Of a DNA stretch of 64,000 nt, positions 35,513 through 45,000 are shown one piece after another (position 1 is the first letter of the stretch; every line of letters begins with the position of its first letter). Location: NCBI GenBank assembly GCA_958418815.1, contig CATZGB010000012.1, forward strand, positions 1 through 64,000. The letters run 5' to 3'. The stretch comes from an uncultured Bacteroidales bacterium (GTDB lineage: Bacteria; Bacteroidota; Bacteroidia; Bacteroidales; Muribaculaceae). The notes under the pieces were generated by a model that was given only the letters and a program-made list of their open reading frames with translations, was not told the DNA's origin and searched no databases. Both the position numbers and the translations under genes were made by a program.

Positions 35513-37189
35513 ATGAAAAGCTTAAAAAACATCATAAAGAACACCCTGGCCGCGACAGCCATCTCCTCCATGGCCCTCGCATCGGTTTCCTGCGATGACC
35601 TGCTCGACACCAAGCCTCAGGGCTCCTTCACCGACGAACAGGTCGGCGACGAGGAGGCCATCGACCTGATGACCTCGGCCTACGCCACCCTCCTCTGCCA
35701 CTATTTCGGCAACAACGAGTCGTTTGCCGGCCCGATCAACAACTGGGTCTTCGACGTGCGCTCCGACGACGCCCTCAAGGGGGGCGACGGCGTGACGATG
35801 GAGGGCTACATGCACCAGCTCGAAGTGGGCAACGTGCAGAGCGACAACGACATCGCCAACTTCAAGTGGCGCAACAACTATTACTCCATCTCGCGCTGCA
35901 ACACCGCCATCCGCGCCATCCTCAACTCCTCGTCGATTTCCGACCAGAACCGCGCCTCGTTCGTGGCCGAGATGAAGACCCTGCGCGCCTACTACTACTT
36001 CGACATGCTGCGCATCTTCAAGAAGTTCCCCTACTTCGACGAGAATGTCGTGGATCCTTCGGGATGCCGCGCCGACGAATACACCCGCGACCAGATCGCC
36101 GAGTTCATCAAGGCCGACCTCCGCGAGTCATACTACGCCCTGCCCGAGACCCAGGCCCAGGTCGGACGCTTCAACCGCTATGTCGCCGCCGCCATCCTGG
36201 CCCGTGTCGACCTGTTCACCTCCTCATGGGCCGAGGCCGAGGAATTCGCCGGATATGTCATCGCCTCAGGGCAGTATGAGCTGTATCCCAACTTCCTCGA
36301 CATGTCGAAGCCCGAGTACAACAACATGTACGAGTCGGTGATGGCCATACAGTTCTCCTCGGCCAATTCCCCCGACCAGTTCAACTTCAACAACTGTCTC
36401 AACTGCACATGGTCGGAGGGCAACCTCTACGGCAACGGCGACGACTTCTACCTCGCCTCGCAGAACCTGGTCAACGCCTTCCGCACCGATGAGAACGGTC
36501 TGCCCTACCTCGACGGCTCTTTCAACAACGACAACATCGACGGACCCGACTATCCCGGCAACGTCGACCCCCGTCTCGACTTCACCCTCGGACGCATCGG
36601 CATGCCCTGGCGCGGCCATATGTACAACGAGAAATGGTGTCGCAACCTGGAGCTTTACGGCCAGTACTCCGGCAAGAAGCCCTACACCGCCCCCGAGTCA
36701 CCCTACTGCACACCCGGCATCGTGCCCTGGGGAGCGTCATCGCTCAACTGGAGCCTCATCCGCTACGCCGACGTGATGCTCATGAAGGCCGAGGCCCTCA
36801 TCGAGCAGAACAAGAACCTCGACGAGGCGCGCACCCTCATCAACGAAATCCGCAAGAAGGCCGCCCGCTCGGTCGACCCCTCATACACCCCCGTCGACTG
36901 CAACCCCAACCTAGCCAGCTACATGGTGAGCGAGTATCCCGCATCGGGCTGGAACCAGGATTACGCCCGCCGCGCCGTCCGCATGGAACGCCGCATCGAG
37001 CTGGCCATGGAAGGCCACCGCTGGTTTGACCTCGTGCGCTGGGGCAACGTCGTGCAGACCATGAACGATTATTACGCCTCCGAGGTGAAAATCCACTCCT
37101 ACTACCAGGGCGCCAACCTGACCGAGGACGAGGTCTACCTCCCCATCCCCATCAACCAGGTCGACAACGCCGGTGACCTCTACCTCTAA
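35513..37189 (+). CDS. SusD-family surface glycan-binding lipoprotein
   Basis: 558 residues. Signal peptide II with Cys27 (SVSC followed by DDLLDTKPQG, a lipoprotein export signal with acidic residues). RagB/SusD helical fold with YATLLCHYFGNNESFAGP, LRAYYYFDMLRIFKKFPYFDENV, and the C-terminal AMEGHRWFDLVRWG and YLPIPINQVDNAG. It caps the SusC channel and delivers sugar. It follows SusC by 18 bases. Confidence 0.95.
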   Translation: MKSLKNIIKNTLAATAISSMALASVSCDDLLDTKPQGSFTDEQVGDEEAIDLMTSAYATLLCHYFGNNESFAGPINNWVFDVRSDDALKGGDGVTMEGYMHQLEVGNVQSDNDIANFKWRNNYYSISRCNTAIRAILNSSSISDQNRASFVAEMKTLRAYYYFDMLRIFKKFPYFDENVVDPSGCRADEYTRDQIAEFIKADLRESYYALPETQAQVGRFNRYVAAAILARVDLFTSSWAEAEEFAGYVIASGQYELYPNFLDMSKPEYNNMYESVMAIQFSSANSPDQFNFNNCLNCTWSEGNLYGNGDDFYLASQNLVNAFRTDENGLPYLDGSFNNDNIDGPDYPGNVDPRLDFTLGRIGMPWRGHMYNEKWCRNLELYGQYSGKKPYTAPESPYCTPGIVPWGASSLNWSLIRYADVMLMKAEALIEQNKNLDEARTLINEIRKKAARSVDPSYTPVDCNPNLASYMVSEYPASGWNQDYARRAVRMERRIELAMEGHRWFDLVRWGNVVQTMNDYYASEVKIHSYYQGANLTEDEVYLPIPINQVDNAGDLYL

Positions 37190-37210
37190 TCCATCAACCA
37201 GTACAGACCC

Positions 37211-38404
37211 ATGAAAAAATTTCATTCATACATGCTGGCCCTCCTGACCGTCGTTGTCTGCGGCCTGCTCAGCTCATGCTCAGACTATGAGCCCAAGGGC
37301 TACCCCGAAGTGCCCGCCCTGGCCACAGCCTCCGACCTCCAGGCTTCGGTAGCCGGCCGTTCAGTCACCCTCACCTGGCAGCTCCCCTCACAGCAGGGCA
37401 TCACCGCCGTAAGGGTAAGCCGCGACAACGGCGCGGCCACAATCCTCCCAGCCGACGCGACCTCCTGCACCCTCAAGGGGCAGCCCATGGACCAGCAGCT
37501 GGTCTTCACCGTCAAGGTGGAGTATGACAACAAATATGTCTCCGAGGGTGTCTCGGTAATCGCCAGCGTGCCCTATGTGGCATCCAAGATGGCCTACCTG
37601 ATGACCGCCCCCACCATCGCCGACCTCCCCGACGACGACGAGCGTGCGGCTGCCACATGGTTCGCCGCCCAGGAGAACGCCGAGTTTATCCAGCCCTCAC
37701 AGATTTCATCGCTCGACCCCGACATCTATTCGGTGATCTGGATTGAAATCGACCGCGTGGGCATGCCCATGGGATGGCAGAACCTCCCCGCAGAGGTCTC
37801 TTCCGACGCCACCATCGCCGCCCTGCGCGAGTATTCGGCCAACGGCGGCTCGCTCTACCTGGCCAACATGGCCACACAGCTCACCCTCCCGCTGGGATTC
37901 GTCCCCGAAGGGATGGAGCCGACAGTCTACGGCAACGGAAACGGTGGCTCAGGTGACGATGTGTGGGTAATCAACCCCTACCTCGGATGGGACTTCCGCG
38001 ACGGCTCTGACCAGGGCTTCTATGACCGCACCTCCCACGCCATCTTCAACGGCCTCACCCTCGAGGATCCCAACGGCTACGGCTACAACACCCTGCCCCT
38101 GATAGGCCCCGGCATGCGCGAAGACCACAACTGCCTCTGGGACTGCAACATCTACGGCAAGGGCAACCAGCCTGACGTGATCAAGAACTTCGAGGTGACC
38201 ACCAACTCGCAGGTGCTCGCCACATGGGGACATGTACGCGACCACTGCGTGGCCGGTCTGGTCGACTTCTACGCCGCTGGCGACCATGGCCGCTGCGTGG
38301 CCAACGGATTCGCCGCCTATGAGTGGAACCAGAACTCAGGCGCCAACCCCTACCAGGGCAACGTCGAGAAGCTGACCCTCAACATCCTCCACTACCTCCA
38401 GTAA
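37211..38404 (+). CDS. DUF4960 surface lipoprotein (fructan-binding, BT1761-like)
   Basis: 397 residues. Lipobox LSSC, Cys23. An Ig/FN3-like domain covers about 36-118 (LQASVAGRSVTLTWQLPSQQG), followed by a DUF4960 domain at about 125-395 with WIEIDRVG, GGSLYLANMATQL, GPGMREDHNCLWDCN and LATWGHVRDHCVAGLVDF. In B. thetaiotaomicron the DUF4960 protein BT1761, in the same place after SusD, is a surface fructan-binding protein, so the same role is inferred. It directly follows SusD by 21 bases. Confidence 0.88.
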   Translation: MKKFHSYMLALLTVVVCGLLSSCSDYEPKGYPEVPALATASDLQASVAGRSVTLTWQLPSQQGITAVRVSRDNGAATILPADATSCTLKGQPMDQQLVFTVKVEYDNKYVSEGVSVIASVPYVASKMAYLMTAPTIADLPDDDERAAATWFAAQENAEFIQPSQISSLDPDIYSVIWIEIDRVGMPMGWQNLPAEVSSDATIAALREYSANGGSLYLANMATQLTLPLGFVPEGMEPTVYGNGNGGSGDDVWVINPYLGWDFRDGSDQGFYDRTSHAIFNGLTLEDPNGYGYNTLPLIGPGMREDHNCLWDCNIYGKGNQPDVIKNFEVTTNSQVLATWGHVRDHCVAGLVDFYAAGDHGRCVANGFAAYEWNQNSGANPYQGNVEKLTLNILHYLQ

Positions 38405-38451
38405 TACCCGACATCCTTTAACAGACTTCCATACAACAACCCGACCGCAAC

Positions 38452-38483
38452 GCGGGGGATGGGTCTCCCGGCCCTCCCCCCGC
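38452..38483 (+). terminator. GC-rich hairpin inside the fructan operon
   Basis: GCGGGGGATGGG (38452-38463) pairs with CCCTCCCCCCGC (38472-38483) with two mismatches and an 8-base loop, between two DUF4960 genes. There is no U-tract. It may lower expression of the downstream genes relative to SusC, SusD and the lipoprotein. Confidence 0.5.
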
Positions 38484-38565
38484 ATCGCGGCCAGGCACCG
38501 CTTACGCCTTTTCCTGACCGGAAAGTCTCCTCTTAAAACAATATTCAACCCTGTCAAAAACCTGC

Positions 38566-39657
38566 ATGAACATGAAAAAATCATTACTCGCATCCTCTCT
38601 CGCCCTCCTCGCCATCGGCGCCATCCCCGCAACCGCCAACCAGCGCGCCGCAATGCTCATCGGCTCTTCCGACATCGAAAGCATTGAGAACTTCCAGGAA
38701 TACGCCGCCGCCAGGCACTTCGCCACAGTGCATCCCGACGGTGTGATAATCGCCCCGGGCGAGACCTCGAAAATCTCGGCCGACAACATCGACTGCATCT
38801 GGATTCATATCGACCGCCTCAACATCGGCATGGGCAACCTCCCCGCCGAGTTCTCCGACGCGGCCACCGTGGCTGCCCTCAAGGCATTCGTGGCCGACGG
38901 CGGTTCGCTCCTGCTGACAAAGCAGGCCACCCAGCTGCTCAGCCGCATCGACCGCATCGACGCCGCCTTCGACCCCCACATCTACGGTGACGGCGACGGC
39001 GGAAAGGGCACCGATGTCTGGACCGTTAACGCCCAGATCGGCTACTGGTTCATCAACGACAAGGACAACCCCGAGGGCCTCGATCCCTCGCAGTATTACG
39101 ACCACCGCGACCATGACATCTATGTCGGCCTCACTACCAACTACGACTTCCCGATGGAGACATTCGCCTTGGAAGGCACCGGCAACGGCACCGAGATGTG
39201 GCGCGAAGACCACAACTGCATGTGGGACCTCAACTCATACGCCTACACCGCCGAGGGGAAGAACACCGTGGAGAAGTTTGAGAACGACAACAACGCCGTG
39301 GTGCTCGGCACCTGGGGCCATGTGCAGGACCACGCCGTGGCCGGCATCGTTGAGTTCCTGCCAGCAGCCGACGGCCAGGGCACAATCATCGCCAACGGCC
39401 TGGCAGCCTGCGAGTGGTCGCCCCGCGAAGGTGTCAACGCTTTCCACTCCAACCTTGAGAAGCTGACCGACAACGCCATCACCTACCTGGCCAACAAGAG
39501 GTCGGGCGTGACCGCCGTCACCGGCGACATGGCCGGCTCCGACGCTCCCGCCGAATACTTCACCCTCCAGGGCATCGCCGTCAGCGCCGACGCCCTCACC
39601 CCCGGCATCTACATCATCCGCCAGGGCGACAAGACCTCCAAGGTTGTCATCAGATAA
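38566..39657 (+). CDS. Secreted DUF4960 protein with a type IX-like tail
   Basis: 363 residues (ATG 38566; MKKS at 38572 is an equally good start). Signal peptidase I sequence ending near PATAN, no lipobox. A single full DUF4960 domain at about 28-312: WIHIDRLNIGMGNLP, GGSLLLTKQATQL, GDGDGGKGTDVWTV, MWREDHNCMWDLN, LGTWGHVQDHAVAGIVEF. The last 40 residues (FTLQGIAV, PGIYIIRQGDKTSKVVIR) resemble a type IX sorting tail. So it is a DUF4960 unit freed from the lipid anchor, perhaps secreted to capture fructan. Confidence 0.83.
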   Translation: MNMKKSLLASSLALLAIGAIPATANQRAAMLIGSSDIESIENFQEYAAARHFATVHPDGVIIAPGETSKISADNIDCIWIHIDRLNIGMGNLPAEFSDAATVAALKAFVADGGSLLLTKQATQLLSRIDRIDAAFDPHIYGDGDGGKGTDVWTVNAQIGYWFINDKDNPEGLDPSQYYDHRDHDIYVGLTTNYDFPMETFALEGTGNGTEMWREDHNCMWDLNSYAYTAEGKNTVEKFENDNNAVVLGTWGHVQDHAVAGIVEFLPAADGQGTIIANGLAACEWSPREGVNAFHSNLEKLTDNAITYLANKRSGVTAVTGDMAGSDAPAEYFTLQGIAVSADALTPGIYIIRQGDKTSKVVIR

Positions 39658-39683
39658 TTTGCCACACATTCGCCACATATACC

Positions 39684-39734
39684 CGAGGGGGTCGCAGGCC
39701 CGGGCATGAGCCGGCGACCCCCTCGTTGCTTTCC
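39684..39734 (+). terminator. Terminator-like hairpin after the second DUF4960 gene
   Basis: Perfect 12-bp stem CGAGGGGGTCGC (39684-39695) with GCGACCCCCTCG (39714-39725), then TTGCTTTCC. Weakly U-rich. Probably an attenuator or terminator between the second and third DUF4960 genes. Confidence 0.6.
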
Positions 39735-39811
39735 ACACCAGTCAACTGCCTGCCTTTACTAATACAATCGACAACCAGTCCTGCAAGATTCACTAACCTT
39801 AGTTTCCTTTT

Positions 39812-42010
39812 ATGAAGTCAAAACTCTTTTTATCAATGATATTCATGCTCTCCGTGTGGCTCGGGACAGCAGTCCTGTCAGCCGCGCAGGTGAAATACCA
39901 GAGCATGGCCATGTACATCGCCGCCGACGATGTCGAATCAATCACCCCTCCACAGGAACGCGCCGCGGCGCGCCTGTTCAAGGAACGCTTCGCCCAATAC
40001 GGCACCATCCTGACCCCGAAGGATGTCGACAAAATCAAATACCCCGACTTTGACTGCCTCTGGATCAACATCGACAGCATCGGCAAAAGCCAGGGTGTCG
40101 AGAAATTCCGCGAGGCCTTCATCAGCGACCGCTTCCTCGAGGCGGTTAGGAAATTCCACCAGGACGGCGGAAACCTGTACATGTCGAAATTCGCCATCGA
40201 GCTGCTTTATTCTGACGGCATCGGGTGCCTGGCTGACTACCTCCGCCCCAATGTCTTCTCCTCGGGCGAAGGGGCATACAACGCCGACATCTGGTCGGTG
40301 AACGCCGAAATCGGGGCCTTGATGAAAGGCAACGATCCCGACGGGCAATATGCCGACCGCCGCGCCCACCCCATCTATTCAGGCCTGAGCTCAATCGCCT
40401 CGACCGCCTGGGCCGCCACACCCGACCCCATTTATGAGTCAAACCCCTACACCGTCTTCCCGATGCAGGGCACTTCGGGCCACGGCATGATTCACCGCGA
40501 AGACCACAACTGCATGTGGCGTCTGGCGATGAAGACCGACACCAACGCCAGCATCGGCCTGTATGTGGGATATGACAATGTCCACAACTTCTCGGAGACA
40601 GACCGCATCGAGAATCCCCAGGAGCGCGCCGCAGCCAGATTCCTCCTCGACCCCGAGGGTTATTTCAAGCAGATACGCCCGGGTGTGAACGTGGAGGTGA
40701 TATGCCCCGGCGACATCGACCGCATAGACCCCAACAACTTCGACTGCATATGGATCCACATCGACCGCAACGGAATCGACAATGGCTGGGAAAACCTCCC
40801 GGAAGCTTTCCGACGCCCCGACCTCATCGAGGCTCTGCGTAACTATTCCCGCGACGGCGGCCAGCTGCTGCTCACCAAGCAGGCCACCCAGCTGGTGGTT
40901 CCCATCGGCCGCGTCACAGCCGATTTCGCCCCCAACATCTTCAGCAGCGGCGAGGGTGGCAACGGAACTGACGACTGGCAGATCAATCCCCACGTCGGAT
41001 GGCTCTGGCACGACTCTGACCCGACCTGCTATTTCGACCGTTCGGGCCACGACATCTACGACAACATCACCTCCGTCAAGGTCAACGGCAATGAGTTCGA
41101 CACATTCCCCATGGAGGGCACCGGCAACGGCTCCGGGATGTGGCGCGAAGACCACAACTGCATGTGGGACCTCAACAACCTCCCCCCTTACGTCGGAGGC
41201 GGCTTCAACAAGGTTGTCAAATTCCAGGAAGACTGCAACGCGCGTGTGCTTGGCACATGGGGCCACGTCACCGACGACGCAGTCGCCGGAATCGTGGAGT
41301 TCCGCCCCACAATCCAATACCGAGGCCGGATCATCGCCAATGGCCTGGCCACATGTGAATGGGCGCCCCGCGAAGGTGTGAACGCCTATCACCACAATCT
41401 CGAACTGCTGACATTCAACTGCCTCCGTTATCTGGTGACCGTCACCGACTTCAAGTTCGTCTCAGACGGCCCCGACGGTGTGGCCCGTTTCGAGAAGGAC
41501 GCCAACGCTACCGTACTCGGCACATGGGGACAGGACTGGAACCACCAGGCCGCCGGAATCGTCGAGTTCCATCCAGCGGCCGGCACAACCACCTACGCCG
41601 ATGACAATTACGACCTCGACGAACTCAACAAAGACAAGGCTCCCCGAGGCACCATAATCGCCAACGGCATGGGTTGCGTGCAGCTCCACCAGGAGGCCGG
41701 CGACAATGAATATCTCGACAATGTCAACAACCTCACTGCCAACATCATCGATTACCTATCCCCCTGGCACACCCGCAACGTCTCGGCGATAAGCGAAGTG
41801 TCGGCCGGCGAGGAAGGCTCGATAAAAGCCTCGGCCGGAGGCATCGAATGGACAGGATTCACCAGCCCCGTATCCCTTGAGGTCTATACCCTCGACGGCA
41901 GGCTGATTGCCTCGCGGGAGATTGTCGGGGACGGCTCGGCAGCGATTGACGCGACCGGAATCGTGATTGCCCGCGCAGGCTCCTCGGTGACCCGCCTGAC
42001 CATCCGCTGA
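39812..42010 (+). CDS. Secreted protein with one DUF4960 domain inserted inside another
   Basis: 732 residues with signal peptide (about 1-25). Residues 28-242 are the first four-fifths of a DUF4960 domain, up to HREDHNCMWRL. Residues 246-542 are a complete second DUF4960 domain (IGLYVGYDNVHNF to the last helix NLELLTFNCLRYL), with WIHIDRNGI, LLLTKQATQL, MWREDHNCMWDLN, LGTWGHVTDDAVAGIVEF. Residues 546-650 are the missing end of the first domain: VARFEKDANATVLGTWG, HQAAGIVEFHPA, TIIANGMG, LTANIIDYL. So the inner domain is inserted in the loop before the VEKFE segment of the outer one. A type IX-like tail (LEVYTLDGRLIA, VTRLTIR) ends the protein. Confidence 0.82.
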   Translation: MKSKLFLSMIFMLSVWLGTAVLSAAQVKYQSMAMYIAADDVESITPPQERAAARLFKERFAQYGTILTPKDVDKIKYPDFDCLWINIDSIGKSQGVEKFREAFISDRFLEAVRKFHQDGGNLYMSKFAIELLYSDGIGCLADYLRPNVFSSGEGAYNADIWSVNAEIGALMKGNDPDGQYADRRAHPIYSGLSSIASTAWAATPDPIYESNPYTVFPMQGTSGHGMIHREDHNCMWRLAMKTDTNASIGLYVGYDNVHNFSETDRIENPQERAAARFLLDPEGYFKQIRPGVNVEVICPGDIDRIDPNNFDCIWIHIDRNGIDNGWENLPEAFRRPDLIEALRNYSRDGGQLLLTKQATQLVVPIGRVTADFAPNIFSSGEGGNGTDDWQINPHVGWLWHDSDPTCYFDRSGHDIYDNITSVKVNGNEFDTFPMEGTGNGSGMWREDHNCMWDLNNLPPYVGGGFNKVVKFQEDCNARVLGTWGHVTDDAVAGIVEFRPTIQYRGRIIANGLATCEWAPREGVNAYHHNLELLTFNCLRYLVTVTDFKFVSDGPDGVARFEKDANATVLGTWGQDWNHQAAGIVEFHPAAGTTTYADDNYDLDELNKDKAPRGTIIANGMGCVQLHQEAGDNEYLDNVNNLTANIIDYLSPWHTRNVSAISEVSAGEEGSIKASAGGIEWTGFTSPVSLEVYTLDGRLIASREIVGDGSAAIDATGIVIARAGSSVTRLTIR

Positions 42011-42084
42011 TTCCCGGGGAGGCACCGCCCCCCCACTATGAATCCTATTTATATCCAACATACCTTAAAACGAATACCATCGGT

Positions 42085-45000
42085 ATGAACCATAATCCGC
42101 TTAAAAAAGCAATGCTGATGGCGACACTCTGGCTGTCGGGGCCTCTGGCCCCGGCGGCCATTGTCGCCCACTTCCCCTTCGATCCCGACGACTCGGGAAG
42201 AATCTCAGAGACCGTCAGCTCAGACCGTTTCGACGTGCTGGGCAACTTCGGGGCCGAAAGCGCGCCGGGAGTGAAAGGGCGCGCCCTGTTCCTCGACGGC
42301 TACACCTCATATGTCGGAGCCAGGGTGAGACATCTCCCTGTGAACCGCAAGATGACAGTCAGTCTCTGGGTGGCCGTCCAGTCATACCCGGTGGTGAAAG
42401 TCGACGACCCGAATCCCGGAGGACAGACCTGCATTGTCAACTGTCTCGACGACAACGCCCGTTCGGGCTTCGGCTACTTCATAGGATTCGACGGGCAATA
42501 CAGCTTCCAGGTGTATGTCGGCTCAGAGAAGGTCATCGTGAATGTCCCCGCCCCCCTGCCGCGCAACCGCTGGAACTGCCTCACGGCTGTGGTCGACACA
42601 GATGCCCGCATCTTGCGTTTCTACAACAATGGCGACCAGGTCGCCCATACCGAATGCCCTTCCGGGGCAATATCGGTCGGCGAGGCCCCGCTGCATGTGG
42701 CGCAAGACGGCTGGGAGGTATGGTTCGGCAGCGGCGTGGACGCTTTCCGCACAACCGCTTTCGGGGGCCTGCTGGATGAGCTGACCATATATGACGAGGC
42801 TCTCCCAGAGACCATGCTGAGGAGCTGGCGCGCCGACGCGCCCCCCACACTCGCTGTCCCTGAGAGCCGCTACGCCGATGACAAGTGGCATCCCCGGTTT
42901 CACGGCTGCCCGTCAGGGGCATGGACCAACGAGACCCACGGACTGGTCCGCGCCGATGGCCGCTATCACCTGTTCTTCCAGAAAAACGCTGCCGGCCCTT
43001 ACATGGCGCGCCTCCACTGGGGTCATCTCTCGTCAGACAACCTCTATGACTGGCATGAGGAAAAAATCGCCCTCGTCCCCGGAGAGCCTTACGCCGACGG
43101 GGAGCGTTTCCACTATGACATGAAGGGTTGCTGGAGCGGATATGTCTTCACCGACAATGAACTCACAGGAGGCCGTCCGACGATCCTGTACACCGGCGTG
43201 GATTACGAACGGGCCCGTATCCTCTCGGCGTCCCCGTCACGAAACGACAACTCTTTGATGGTATGGGACAAGAACACCACACCCCTTATTGATGGCCGCC
43301 CCGACGGGCTGAGCGATGACTTCCGCGACCCCTGCTTCTTCCGCGACGGCCAGAAGGCATACATCGCCGTGGGCTCGCAGAAAGAGGGACGCGGCGCGGT
43401 GACGCTCCACAGGTATGCCGACGGCGGATGGTCGCGTAATGCCAACGACCTGTTCTACCACGCCTCGGATGTCAACGCAGACGGCACTTTCATCGAGATG
43501 CCGTCGGTGACACGCATGCCCGACGGCCGATGGCTCTTCGTGTACACCCCCTTGGCCACATCGCAGGGTGTCAAGGCTGTCTACCGCACAGGCAGCATCA
43601 ACGCCGAGGGGCGTTTTGTCCCTGACGCGAACTCATCATCGCCCCGCCCTGTCGACCTCTTCGGGCGCGACGGCTTCGGACTGCTCTCCCCTTCTGTGAT
43701 GACCGACGGCGGCCGCACCGTGGCCCTGGGCATCGTGGCCGACAAGCTCGGGAGCGCCGACAACAAGGCCAACGGATGGGCCCACTGCTACTCGCTGCCG
43801 CGCGAATGGACTCTTGACCAGCAGGGTAACCTCTGGCAGAAACCTGCCGTCGAACTGGCGGGGATGCGCTCTTCCACCCATTTCAGCAAAAACAATTTCG
43901 ACCTCACGGGACAGATGGCCCTCGGGAAGGTATCAGGCCGCCAGGCCGAGATACGTGCCGTGATGACCTGCGCGCAGGCTCCCGCCGGAATCAGGTTTTT
44001 CAAGAATCCGGCCAACCCCGACCACTCCCACGCGGCGGTCATCATCGACCCCTCGGCCCACACCGTGACCCTTGACCTCACCCACCTGCCGCGCATCGTC
44101 AACGACGGTTACCCCTACGGAGGCATCTACCGCGCGTCACTCCCCGACGACATTGCTCCCGGGAAAGAGGTGACAATCGACCTCTTTATCGACAACTCGA
44201 TAATCGACCTTTTCATAAACGACCGCTACGCCGCCTCGGCACGCATTTTCCCACACGACACCGACGGGGTGGCGATAGAGGCTTTCGCCGACAAGGCGAC
44301 AAGGGTGAAGTCAATCGACGCATGGACGCTTGAAAGCCGCCAGACTCTCTCCGCGGCCGGAAACGCCATGCCCGCGGCCGACCACACCCGGCGAATCGCC
44401 TTGCTGATTCCTGACGACAACCCCGACTCTCTCGGCCCGCAGGAGAAAGCCGCCATCGCCCTGTTCAACAGCCTCTACCCCAACGGCGAGGTGCTGACCC
44501 CATCCCAGGCCCCCTCGCGCCTGACCATCGACAACTTCGCCACTGTCTGGATACATGTCGACCGCGTCGGGACCGGCATCGGCAATCTGCCGCAGGCCCT
44601 GGCCGACCAGGCCGTGACAGCCGCCATCCGCGGTTTCCATGCCGAGGGGGGCCACCTGCTGCTCACCAAGCACGCGACACAGCTGCTGCCGGCAATAGGC
44701 CGGATCGACCATCGCTTCGCGCCCGGGATATTCTCTGACGGCGACGGGGGCAACGGCAACGATGTCTGGACCGTGCAGGCCCAGATCGGATGGAAAAACC
44801 GCCATGACAACCCGGCCCAGTTTTACGACCGCAGGGGCCACCGTATTTATGACGGGCTGGTGACATCGGGCGCTTTCGACTGGGAGACATTCGCGATGGA
44901 AGGCACAGGCGACGGGTCGGCGATGTGGCGCGAAGACCACAACTGCCTCTGGGACTTGAACGCTTATTCCTACACATCTGCCGGGGCCAACACCGTCGAG

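Noticed and set aside
39812..42010. Three tandem DUF4960 domains, the last one truncated
   Set aside because: The first copy lacks exactly the part that the last segment supplies, so insertion of one domain into another explains all pieces better.
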